This document shows, piece after piece, positions 19,635 through 27,071 of a stretch of 64,000 nt of DNA (position 1 is its first letter; each line of letters starts with the position of its first letter). The translations under genes and the position numbers were made by a program. The stretch spans positions 531,001-595,000 of the forward strand of contig JADKKF010000002.1 of the NCBI GenBank assembly GCA_016720635.1, in the 5' to 3' direction. The stretch is from Saprospiraceae bacterium (GTDB lineage Bacteria; Bacteroidota; Bacteroidia; Chitinophagales; Saprospiraceae). The notes beneath the pieces are model-generated. The model saw nothing but the letters and a program-made list of their open reading frames with translations. It did no database searches and had not been told where the DNA came from.

Positions 19635-19666
19635 TTTGGTTAGAAAAAAATTTAATTGTAGTTTTG
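19635..19666 (+). promoter_or_regulatory. Promoter of tRNA-Glu
   Basis: TTTG at 19635-19638, 20-nt spacer, TAGTTTTG at 19659-19666. The tRNA begins 30 nt downstream. Confidence 0.55.
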
Positions 19667-19695
19667 CCCTGCTTTTGACGAAAGGCAAAAAAGAT

Positions 19696-19770
19696 GGCTC
19701 GTTCGTCTATCGGTTAGGACTCAAGGTTTTCATCCTTGCAAGAGGGGTTCGACTCCCCTACGAGCTACCA
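19696..19770 (+). tRNA. tRNA-Glu (anticodon TTC)
   Basis: Complete cloverleaf. The acceptor stem GGCTCGT pairs with ACGAGCT (a G-U first pair, usual for bacteroidal tRNA-Glu). The anticodon stem CAAGG/CCTTG holds the loop TTTTCAT with anticodon TTC. The T-arm is GGGG-TTCGACT-CCCC, and CCA is encoded. A terminator follows directly. Confidence 0.95.
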
Positions 19771-19797
19771 AGCCCTGAAATTTTCAGGGCTTTTTTT
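19771..19797 (+). terminator. Rho-independent terminator of tRNA-Glu
   Basis: 9-bp stem AGCCCTGAA/TTCAGGGCT with a 3-nt loop and seven T. It starts right after the tRNA CCA end and runs into the 3' end of the convergent M23 gene. Confidence 0.88.
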
Positions 19798-20428
19798 ATT
19801 TGAATATATAGGGTTTAGGATCCAATACTTGAGTCTTGTAATAAGCTAAATCTACCTCTGAGCAAACCCCTGGGTAATCCCCAAAATGATCTTTTATGTC
19901 CACAATAACCTGAATGTGCAAATGCGGAGGCCAGCCGCCGTTGTCGTGTCGATCACCAAGATGACCAATGGTCATGCCTTTTTTCACAGGTATTCCAACC
20001 TCGATATGTTCCAAGTCTTTTTGGATAAATGCCCAAATAGAGATAAGGCCATCATTAAGTGCTTCATGGTAGGTTATGATGGTTGCTCCATAGTCTTGAA
20101 TTTCACCATTGAAGGCAAAAGAATGAATGATGCCATCGAATGGCATGGAAATCGGGGTGTCGGAAGGGCCCCAGATGTCGATCCCAAGATGAATATTTCG
20201 TTCTTTCTCAGATGAATTAAAGTGAGGGCTGCTCTGATAAATGGACCTTTTTTCTAGAAAACCGCCAATACCCAATGGCTTTTTAGCCACGGATAATTGC
20301 TTGTTGATATAATGCTCTAGACTTTCATAGGTGCCAAGAATCAAATTTTGCTGTGAGATCCAGTCTATACTTAAATCGATGGGTGCAAAATCGGAAACGG
20401 AAAAACTGGGTAATAAAAGAGAATTCAA
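19796..20428 (-). CDS. M23-family (LytM-like) metallopeptidase domain protein
   Basis: 210 residues. M23 enzymes cut peptidoglycan cross-bridges. The zinc motif HLGID (H and D ligands) and the later HLHIQ (HxH) are present, so the metal site looks intact. At the usual YxHL catalytic histidine, this protein has SIWAFI instead, so activity is uncertain. No clear signal peptide is seen. The start appears to be TTG at 20428, four nt after the stop of the upstream methyltransferase gene; the two form a tight operon. It could be an inactive or regulatory M23 protein. Confidence 0.75.
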   Translation of the reverse strand: MNSLLLPSFSVSDFAPIDLSIDWISQQNLILGTYESLEHYINKQLSVAKKPLGIGGFLEKRSIYQSSPHFNSSEKERNIHLGIDIWGPSDTPISMPFDGIIHSFAFNGEIQDYGATIITYHEALNDGLISIWAFIQKDLEHIEVGIPVKKGMTIGHLGDRHDNGGWPPHLHIQVIVDIKDHFGDYPGVCSEVDLAYYKTQVLDPKPYIFK

Positions 20429-20431
20429 AAA

Positions 20432-21100
20432 TTAAGGCTTTTTTGCTTTTAGGATATATTGATAATCCAAGGAGGTGTCATCAACGGATTCGATGATAAA
20501 TCCAGCCTTTGAAATTTCATTTTCAACGGTATAAATATCCAACCGCTGTTCCATTGGAGGTCCTAGTGGGGTGGTCTTGGTTTTATAATCTACGATCAAA
20601 AGTGTACCATTTTTTTTCAAATTTTTCAGCACTTTAGTGAAGTAGGCGGTTCGATTGGATATGAAACTGTAGGTATTTACGCAAAGGATAATGTCGGCTT
20701 CATTTTCACCCAATTGTGCTTGATATGTTGGTGTTAGTCTTGTGATGAGCCTTGCTCTATCGGATTCTGGGAGATTCTTTTTAAGACTATCGATGATATA
20801 AATGGCTCTTTTGTCGATATCCAGAGCTATGACTTTTTCCGCTTTGGTCAATAATCGAAAGGCAAAGTATCCCGTACCTGCGCCGAGATCTGCTACCGTT
20901 TTACCCTTTAGGTCTCCCAGCATATTGACCACTAGTTCGGGTTTTTGCCAAACGACGCGATCGGGGCTGTCTTGAACTTCGTGTATGGACTCAAGGGGAG
21001 ATTCGCTTTGGGTATTAACATAAGAAGTAGAAGAAGACTGCTTACATTGAGTTAGAAGTAAGAAAATGGAGGTTAGGGTGAAAATAAATCTTAAGGTCAA
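20432..21100 (-). CDS. Lipoprotein with class I SAM-dependent methyltransferase fold
   Basis: 222 residues. Lipoprotein signal with lipobox LLTQC (C19), then a Rossmann methyltransferase domain with motif I VADLGAGTGYF, an acidic motif II (ALDID) and the later ADIILCVNTYSF region. Similar exported methyltransferase-like proteins are common in Bacteroidota. An exported SAM-dependent enzyme is puzzling because SAM is cytosolic, so it may not be an active methyltransferase. TTG at 21100 is the likely start, as no ATG is available. Co-transcribed with the M23 gene. Confidence 0.75.
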   Translation of the reverse strand: MTLRFIFTLTSIFLLLTQCKQSSSTSYVNTQSESPLESIHEVQDSPDRVVWQKPELVVNMLGDLKGKTVADLGAGTGYFAFRLLTKAEKVIALDIDKRAIYIIDSLKKNLPESDRARLITRLTPTYQAQLGENEADIILCVNTYSFISNRTAYFTKVLKNLKKNGTLLIVDYKTKTTPLGPPMEQRLDIYTVENEISKAGFIIESVDDTSLDYQYILKAKKP

Positions 21101-21279
21101 AGTTTTGTTTTTTAGTCTGTCAAACCTACTAAAAATTGATAAGAAATAAAAATATTTGTGTATTCAAATCTGAAATGGCATAGAGTACCTTTCGGAAATT
21201 TGAAAAGATATCTTAAATCATAAAATAAAATTAATACATTCATGGTGAATTATTAAGAACTATTGAAAATTTGAAAAAA

Positions 21280-21518
21280 TCAACGATGATTTGGGGCAAG
21301 GTGAAGTCTCGTTTTCAAAAATAGTTCATTAATAATGAAGTTTGGATAGTTTCTCTAGATCAAACTTGAATCAAAAAACATTAGTGTCAAGGACGATTTT
21401 ATGTATTTTTTCTTACTGCTCTTGCTTCATTTGCAATTTCGTCCATCGTCATTTTAGATAGTACATATTTATTTGCAAGTTCAACACACTTGTTGAGGTT
21501 TTGACGCATCAATTCCGC
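21280..21518 (-). pseudogene. Decayed PIN-type toxin-antitoxin locus
   Basis: Two fragments read in order on the minus strand. First, 21399-21518 is an open stretch ending in MTMDEIANEARAVRKNT and stop, which looks like the C-terminus of a small antitoxin; an in-frame TAG lies directly before it. Immediately after comes KIVLDTNVF, the typical start of a PIN-domain toxin, but its start codon reads CAT and the frame breaks at TGA in a T-run. A further PIN-like piece (RNYPNFIINELF) continues in another frame to 21280. I infer a broken toxin-antitoxin pair. The intact PIN locus is 1 kb away. Confidence 0.5.
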
Positions 21519-21563
21519 CTAGTACATGCGTCGTGCGACGTAAGGAGCATGATCGTCATGTAC
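21503..21563. repeat. Nested inverted repeats beside the decayed PIN locus
   Basis: GC-richer patch with three inverted repeats: GACGCAT (21503-21509) with ATGCGTC (21526-21532); GTACATG (21522-21528) with CATGTAC (21557-21563); and the near-palindrome CGTCGTGCGACG (21529-21540). It could be a degenerate relative of the structured intergenic repeat (it shares a GCGACGTAA-like core), but the match is weak. Confidence 0.4.
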
Positions 21564-21582
21564 ATTGTTAGTGACAGTTTTA

Positions 21583-22107
21583 CTATTGACTTATTGTATC
21601 TACTTGAATAATTTCAAAATTTTGGATTCCTGTTAAAGAATCTGTTCTTAGTTCCATATATTTTGCTATTTTAAAGCCATTTGCATAATTATAAATAATT
21701 TTAGATGAAATGTATCCACTGTAATTTGCTAAGGTGTCAGCAAGTTTGTAATCATAGTATGTTTCATAATAATTTTCAAATTGATTTGAGTTGCCTAAGG
21801 TATCAAAAGAATAAATTAATTCTTCAGAAAGTGTGCCATTCAAATCATATTTAAAGACTGATTTAAATTTTTGACCATAATGTAAAGATCCGTATTCACT
21901 TATTTTATTTCCCAATGAATCAAAATTAATAATTGATAGAAAAGTGTCTTCACCAGGAGTTCTACCTTTTATAACTCTTGTTTTTATTAGACCATTTGGA
22001 AAAAATGACTCTCCTAATATCTGATCCTTATATAAGTTAATTTCTGTACTTTTTTTGTTCGAGCAATTCAAAAGGAAGAATGGAATTAGGTAAAATATTA
22101 ATCTCAT
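21583..22107 (-). CDS. Putative lipoprotein of unknown function
   Basis: 174 residues with a lipoprotein signal (FFLLNCSNKK, C15). The rest is beta-rich with repeated Tyr-Asp patterns (FKYDLNG, YYDYKL, IIYNYANGF) like the YD/MORN-type repeats of toxin-antitoxin or RHS-like lipoproteins. No catalytic motif. Lower GC than the housekeeping genes nearby. It lies between a decayed and an intact toxin-antitoxin locus, so this is an accessory region. Confidence 0.65.
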   Translation of the reverse strand: MRLIFYLIPFFLLNCSNKKSTEINLYKDQILGESFFPNGLIKTRVIKGRTPGEDTFLSIINFDSLGNKISEYGSLHYGQKFKSVFKYDLNGTLSEELIYSFDTLGNSNQFENYYETYYDYKLADTLANYSGYISSKIIYNYANGFKIAKYMELRTDSLTGIQNFEIIQVDTISQ

Positions 22108-22409
22108 ATTATTCTTTCAATGGTCACTAACTTACTAATAAGTTCAACAAAGTCTGTAAAATTTAATTGTTCTTGCTTGAGCCAAATTTATTAAATTCTA
22201 TATCCGAAATTAAGATATTAAAAGTTCTCATCGTTGAGTATACTTACACTCAAATTAATACTTTTTGATTTAATTCAAAGTTCCTCTATTCTGGCTATTT
22301 TCTGATATAATTCTACTAAAGTCAAAAAATGTTGTTGACAAACAAGGATATATTTCTTTTAAAAAAGCAGCAATGATGCCTTCCCACCAAAACGATGGAA
22401 TGTTCAGGG
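22108..22409. other. Intergenic stretch with a possible gene relic
   Basis: No complete gene. On the minus strand, about 22263-22439 is an open frame (IPSFWWEGIIAAFLKE in it) overlapping the antitoxin end and lacking a start codon. It may be the tail of a decayed gene or chance in AT-rich DNA. Confidence 0.3.
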
Positions 22410-22571
22410 TTATTTTGTGTAAAGTTTTGCACTGTTCGACTTCAAATATTCTTTTATCTGCTCAAAATTCATATTTGCCATTTCCAAAGAAATTTTGTCC
22501 TTGATGGCTCTAAAAGTTTTGACCGTGTCAAACTCTTTTTCTGGAGTTGTTTTTTTTGTTTTAGTCTTCAT
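22410..22571 (-). CDS. Small antitoxin-like partner of the PIN protein
   Basis: 53 residues, ATG at 22571, overlapping the last 11 bases of the PIN gene in another frame, so the two are translationally linked. The sequence is mostly helical (FDTVKTFRAIKDKISLEM, then NFEQIKEYL). This matches the small FD-xxxx-FR-xxK / M-x-E-x-I-x-x-Y pattern of proteins found next to PIN-domain toxins in Bacteroidota and cyanobacteria. Such partners usually bind and silence the toxin. Here the gene follows the toxin gene rather than preceding it. No DNA-binding domain is visible, so autoregulation is uncertain. Confidence 0.65.
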   Translation of the reverse strand: MKTKTKKTTPEKEFDTVKTFRAIKDKISLEMANMNFEQIKEYLKSNSAKLYTK

Positions 22572-23019
22572 ACTCTAATATTTCTTTTGGTGAACGTATT
22601 TCTAATGATTGATAATTAGAACGAATATTAATGGAATTATAACCTCTAATTCGATAAACATTAACGATATGTTTAAAATTCCAACTTACCAAAATGTCCA
22701 CCTTGTAAATTGTCGCAGTAGCAATGTGTACACAATCATCAAAACTCGTTTTTCCAACCACATTTTCGGTTACATACTTTGTAGCAAGTGTCAATATTTC
22801 ATCTGTTACTAGAACTCGCTCAGAATTTTCTTTTGGCAAATTTTTAAAATGCTTTATCACATTTTCAGGTGCATTTAGTAACTCTGTCTCAGACAAATCC
22901 GAAAATACGCAAATAACTTTTCCCAATTTTACTCTCTCAAACAACTGCAAAGTAGCCTCTTCGAATTCATTATCGAACGCTCCACCAAAGACGGAAGTGT
23001 CAAAATAAAACCGTTGCAT
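22561..23019 (-). CDS. PIN-domain protein, probable type II toxin (VapC-like)
   Basis: 152 residues; PIN domains are Mg2+-dependent ribonucleases. The acidic residues of the active site are visible: D7 in MQRFYFDTSVFGG, E44 or E46 in LSETELLN, and D94/D95 in SFDDCVHIATA. The C-terminal SWNFKHIVN segment is typical of this bacteroidal PIN subgroup. The gene overlaps the downstream 53-aa partner and starts 1 nt after a 41-codon open frame, giving a three-gene string tied to the end of the anti-sigma gene. Likely a growth-inhibiting toxin kept in check by its small partner. Confidence 0.8.
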   Translation of the reverse strand: MQRFYFDTSVFGGAFDNEFEEATLQLFERVKLGKVICVFSDLSETELLNAPENVIKHFKNLPKENSERVLVTDEILTLATKYVTENVVGKTSFDDCVHIATATIYKVDILVSWNFKHIVNVYRIRGYNSINIRSNYQSLEIRSPKEILEYED

Positions 23020-23020
23020 T

Positions 23021-23146
23021 TTACCTAATTATAATTTCTGGAGTAAAGTTACAAAATTTTCTTCCATCTTGGGCGGGTTTCAAAGTATTGCGCACTATAA
23101 AACGTTCTGCACTCTCAGAGTAAACCAATCCCTTCAAATCTATCAT
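23021..23146 (-). CDS. Possible 41-aa small protein upstream of the PIN gene
   Basis: The ATG at 23146 overlaps the stop of the anti-sigma gene (ATGA). The frame ends 1 nt before the PIN start codon. The product (MIDLKGLVYSESAERF at the start) matches nothing I recognise. Its exact fit between two genes suggests translational coupling; it could be a second small partner, a leader peptide or a truncated gene. Confidence 0.4.
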   Translation of the reverse strand: MIDLKGLVYSESAERFIVRNTLKPAQDGRKFCNFTPEIIIR

Positions 23147-24318
23147 CTCAGACGGTAAATCAACCCAATACTAGATTTTTGACTAAAGGGGCTTGGGTAG
23201 AAAGCGGTTTTGCTGCGAATATCGAAAAAATGGCTGGCTTGAATAGCCCAAGTCTTATCTATCCTATACTCAATGCCGACGAAGGGATTTAAACGAAGCC
23301 TATCGAATATTTCTAGATCAACGTTTTCAGATGGACCTTTCAGATTGTTTTCAGTGAATTTACCTTTTGCATTGATTAAAAAATTGGATTCGATCCCAGA
23401 GAATAAAGAAAAACTAGGGGCAATCTTGTATTTTAAATTGACGGACAGCAATCCATAGTGTGTATTGAGTAATTGAAGCTCTTTTCCAGACGATAAAGAC
23501 AAGGTGTAATCGACAAAATGCATAAGATAGCCCAAGCCCAGCCCAGCGGATAGACTTTGGTTCAGCCTCCACTGCCCATTTAATGATATAAATCCGAAAA
23601 TATTTTTATTTTGGGTAAAGTCAAGTCCAGTACCGACTTGTCCTGAAAAAATAAAGTTTTTGGGAGGTGTATGTGAACAAATCAATTCAATGCCCTTGAT
23701 ACTAGACATCGAAAGTCTTGAAATGCCCAAATCAGTCATATCAATATTTATTGGTTTTAACGGATTAGAAGGTAAACTCGCTATAATCGGCGTGTTGGTT
23801 TTGGTTTGGGTAGCAACATAATCTTTTTCGTTAAGGTTACCTTCAGAATTGATCGCTTGAGTATTATTCAACGGTGTATTATTCTTTACTTCCAAAAATT
23901 CGCCTTTAGTAGAAGTCAAGGCTACAGGAGAGGTATTATTGACCGTCCTAGTAGTGGCGTTCTTAGATTGCGCAACACTAGTATTTGTGATGGTAGATTT
24001 TGTCGTTTCGGTGGTCGATTGCTGCGTTACGGTTGCAAGCTTAGAATCGTTAGAATGTGGATTATTAGCAATGCTTTTTGAGGTTACTACGGTTTTGTTT
24101 GAGTTTGTATTTTCTGAAAAGTTTGAAGTATTTGAGCCAGCTCCATTCATGTACCAAAGACCAGCTAAAGCTATGATAATAGCCGAAGCAGCACCCCAAA
24201 TCCAAAATAAAGGTCTTTGTTTTTCCTCACGAACTGGCATGTATTCATCGAGAATCGATGACATATTTTGCCAAGCCAAGTCTTCGAAAGATTTATTTGT
24301 ATGTAGATTATTTTTCAT
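23143..24318 (-). CDS. Membrane-anchored beta-barrel protein, probable anti-sigma partner
   Basis: 391 residues, same plan as the protein at 2033. A short cytoplasmic part (SFEDLAWQNMSSILDEYMP) is followed by a transmembrane helix at about 38-57 (IWGAASAIIIALAGLWYM). A long Thr/Ser/Asn-rich linker runs to ~190, and the C-terminal ~200 residues show porin-like strands (SAGLGLGYLMHF, FSLFSGIESNF). The ATG at 24318 overlaps the end of the ECF sigma gene by 11 nt and is preferred to a TTG two codons upstream. Likely controls the neighbouring sigma factor. Calling it an anti-sigma factor is inference from position and design. Confidence 0.65.
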   Translation of the reverse strand: MKNNLHTNKSFEDLAWQNMSSILDEYMPVREEKQRPLFWIWGAASAIIIALAGLWYMNGAGSNTSNFSENTNSNKTVVTSKSIANNPHSNDSKLATVTQQSTTETTKSTITNTSVAQSKNATTRTVNNTSPVALTSTKGEFLEVKNNTPLNNTQAINSEGNLNEKDYVATQTKTNTPIIASLPSNPLKPINIDMTDLGISRLSMSSIKGIELICSHTPPKNFIFSGQVGTGLDFTQNKNIFGFISLNGQWRLNQSLSAGLGLGYLMHFVDYTLSLSSGKELQLLNTHYGLLSVNLKYKIAPSFSLFSGIESNFLINAKGKFTENNLKGPSENVDLEIFDRLRLNPFVGIEYRIDKTWAIQASHFFDIRSKTAFYPSPFSQKSSIGLIYRLR

Positions 24319-24871
24319 AGGCAATGTTGTTAATTCCTTGGTTGGTTAAAATTTTTGTCAATTTCGTTCTAGCTTCGGAGACATGCCATTTGGAGGTCCC
24401 CTCTGAAATGCCTAGTTTTTCACTAATTTCTCTATGTGTGAATCCGTCTATAGCGTATAGTTTGAAAGCGGTTTTTGTAGCTTGAGGCAAAATATCCACA
24501 ATTTTTAACAAATCGTATTCGAATAAATTTTGTTCTCCATCGGCGTTCACTTTTTCTATTTCAGGACTCAATTCTACGGTATCGTATTTTATTCTATTTT
24601 TTACTTTAAAAAAATCTGCCATCGCATGATATACACATTTCCTAATCCAACCTTCTAAAGAACCAGCAAATTGAAAAGTGTGGATATTTTTAAAAACTTT
24701 TAGAAAGCCATTATTCAAAATACTCATTATTTCATCGTCGTCGTCAGTATATCTTTTGACCATTTTGAGCATTGTCTGAAAATATTTTCTATAGAGAAAT
24801 TCCTGCATCTTTCTGTTATTTGAGACACAGGCATTCACCATTTCTTGTTCACTATATTTCTCTACATTCAT
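24308..24871 (-). CDS. ECF-type RNA polymerase sigma factor (sigma-70 family)
   Basis: 187 residues. Region 2 at about 10-90 (DDDEIMSILNNGFLKVFKNI, WIRKCVYHAMADFF) and region 4 at about 120-180 (LPQATKTAFKLYAIDGFTHR, then the helix-turn-helix EISEKLGISEGTSKWH). First gene of a string: sigma factor, barrel anti-sigma candidate, 41-aa frame, PIN toxin, antitoxin, all with overlaps or 1-nt gaps. Targets unknown. Confidence 0.9.
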   Translation of the reverse strand: MNVEKYSEQEMVNACVSNNRKMQEFLYRKYFQTMLKMVKRYTDDDDEIMSILNNGFLKVFKNIHTFQFAGSLEGWIRKCVYHAMADFFKVKNRIKYDTVELSPEIEKVNADGEQNLFEYDLLKIVDILPQATKTAFKLYAIDGFTHREISEKLGISEGTSKWHVSEARTKLTKILTNQGINNIAYEK

Positions 24872-25197
24872 GCGTAATTAGTAACCATAATTCAATGAAG
24901 AAAAAAACTTAATTTAAAATTACAAATATTTCACCAAAACAAAGTCATAATAAATCATTTGATTTAAGTGCTATGAAGGAGTAAAATAAAGTTTAAGGGG
25001 TTATCGGGTCGTCCTTGTAAGTCCAAAAAAATAAGAGAATCCAAAAAATTAGTCGTTTCTAACTTTATGAATTCCCTTATTTCAATACTAAGTTCATTTT
25101 CTTCGTCAAAATTGCTATACCCTTAAAGACGACATCTCAGTATATAATGGTTGGGTAAAATAAAATTATTTTTTTTAAAAAGCAGAAAACCACTTTT
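24872..25197. other. Intergenic stretch upstream of the ECF sigma gene
   Basis: 326 bases, AT-rich. I see no gene, no clear hairpin terminator for the acyl-CoA ligase gene and no exact TAnnTTTG promoter. An ECF-dependent promoter could lie here but cannot be recognised by eye. Confidence 0.4.
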
Positions 25198-27018
25198 TTA
25201 AGCATAAATATTGTCGATGATATTTTTGTATTTAGTAAGCAGAACCCTTCGTTTTAATTTCATTGTAGGCGTGAGTTCAGCTTCCGTGCCATCTGATTTG
25301 TTGAATTCCCAAGTGTCTGGTACCAGTACGAATTTTTTGATTTGTTCTACGTGGCCAAAATGAGGATTTATCTCGTCTATGATGGACTGAAATTTGGCGA
25401 TGACTTTAGGGTGAGAGACCATTTCTTGAAATGTCTTGGATTCGATTTCATGTTCTTTGCACCAATTATGCAATGCATCGTGTGCAGGAGCGATGATGAC
25501 GCTGACGAATTTTTGGTTATCTCCAATCAAAATGGCTTGTTCTATAAGAAAGTTTTCTCTCAAACTGCTTTCGATGGGAGCTGGAGCGACGTATTTTCCA
25601 CCCGATGTTTTAAAAAGTTCTTTTTTTCGATCCGTTATTTTTAAGAAATTTTCACCATTGGGACCTATGATTATTTTTCCAATATCACCCGTTTTTAGCC
25701 ATGTTTTTCCATTGATTTGTGTCAAAATTTCAGCAGTTTTTTCAGGTTGTTTGTAGTATCCTTGCATCGTGTTTGGGCCCGAAGATAAGATTTCCCCTTC
25801 ATCAGCGTTGTAACTCTTGTCGCTCTTATCTATCATAAACTCTACTTGATCGAAAGCATATCCTACGGTACCCAAGAGAGCGCCACTTTTTTCAAATCTA
25901 TTGAAAGTAATGCCTGGTGATGTTTCAGTGAGACCGTAACCTTCTCGAACTGGAATCCCTGCGGCGGAGAACACTTTGGCTATCTTAACAGGTAAAGGTG
26001 ATGCCCCTACGAGAATTCCTTTGACATTGCCGCCAAGAGCTTCACGCCATTTTGAAAATATCAATTTATCGGCTATGATTCTTTTTATTTTTTCTAAACC
26101 TTTGTACTCTTTGTCATATTCGTAATCGTCTGTCAAGGATAATGCCCAAAAGAACAAGGTTTTTTTAATACCAGTCAGTGCTAAACCTTTGCTGTAAATT
26201 TTCTCATAAACTTTCTCTAAGAGCCTTGGCACACAGGAGAAAAAATTGGGTTTTACGGCCGCTAAATCACCAGACTCACCACCGAGGTTGTCCACTCCTG
26301 TAAAAGTGACCACGATAGATCGCCCTAGATAACAATAAATTACTGCTTTTTCAAAAATGTGGCATAGAGGTAAGAAACTGATAGCTTTTTCACCCGGACT
26401 GATAGGCAAAAGTTGTTGGACAGCTTTAATATTACTGACTATATTAGAATGGCTCAAAACGACTCCTTTAGGATTGCCAGTAGTCCCTGAAGTATAGATG
26501 ATGGTAGCTATATCGCTGGTTTTTACTTGGTTTATGTTCTCTGACAGATCAATTTCTGGACTCAAAATATCTTCCCAAAAAGGCAATTCACTGTTTCTGT
26601 CAAAAGCATAAACTTCGATTAAGGTGGGCAATTTTGGTCTGATTGCTCTGACTCTCTCACAGATATTAAGGTAATCAGTAAAACAATAAACAATATCGGC
26701 ATCTTTGAAAATAAATTCGTATTCTCTCTCACTCAATGTAGGATATAAGGGCACAGTAATGGCGCCCACTTGTTGGATTCCAATGTCGGCTATAATCCAC
26801 TCTGGTCTATTTTGATTGATTATTAACGCTATTTTATCACCTTTTTTAACACCAAGTTTTAATAAACCAGCAGAAAATTGATTGGCTTTGGCAATAATTT
26901 CTTGTGTGGTAAAACTGGCCTTAGTTCCGTCTTTGTACCGAACGCTAAGAGATTCCGTCAAAGGATGATTAGATGCTTGAAAATGTAGAAAATCAAATAG
27001 TCGTGTGATTTCAGCCAT
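25198..27018 (-). CDS. Long-chain fatty-acid-CoA ligase (AMP-forming)
   Basis: Activates long-chain fatty acids to acyl-CoA with ATP, releasing AMP and pyrophosphate, for beta-oxidation or lipid synthesis. 606 residues, normal for the bacterial AMP-forming long-chain group. Adenylate-forming motifs: P-loop YTSGTTGNPKG (about residue 175), GYGLTETSPG (about 360), the TGDIG aspartate and KITDRKKELFKTSGGKYVAP before the C-terminal subdomain. Cytosolic or membrane-associated. The downstream MerR-like gene is upstream on the same strand (53 nt away), so the two may share a transcript. Confidence 0.92.
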   Translation of the reverse strand: MAEITRLFDFLHFQASNHPLTESLSVRYKDGTKASFTTQEIIAKANQFSAGLLKLGVKKGDKIALIINQNRPEWIIADIGIQQVGAITVPLYPTLSEREYEFIFKDADIVYCFTDYLNICERVRAIRPKLPTLIEVYAFDRNSELPFWEDILSPEIDLSENINQVKTSDIATIIYTSGTTGNPKGVVLSHSNIVSNIKAVQQLLPISPGEKAISFLPLCHIFEKAVIYCYLGRSIVVTFTGVDNLGGESGDLAAVKPNFFSCVPRLLEKVYEKIYSKGLALTGIKKTLFFWALSLTDDYEYDKEYKGLEKIKRIIADKLIFSKWREALGGNVKGILVGASPLPVKIAKVFSAAGIPVREGYGLTETSPGITFNRFEKSGALLGTVGYAFDQVEFMIDKSDKSYNADEGEILSSGPNTMQGYYKQPEKTAEILTQINGKTWLKTGDIGKIIIGPNGENFLKITDRKKELFKTSGGKYVAPAPIESSLRENFLIEQAILIGDNQKFVSVIIAPAHDALHNWCKEHEIESKTFQEMVSHPKVIAKFQSIIDEINPHFGHVEQIKKFVLVPDTWEFNKSDGTEAELTPTMKLKRRVLLTKYKNIIDNIYA

Positions 27019-27071
27019 TATGGATATTTATTTAAAATCCAAATATACCAAAGGAAGGATAAATAAATGTA

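Noticed and set aside
22263..22439. Minus-strand open frame (contains IPSFWWEGIIAAFLKE)
   Set aside because: It has no start codon and overlaps the antitoxin gene; kept only as a possible relic in the intergenic note.
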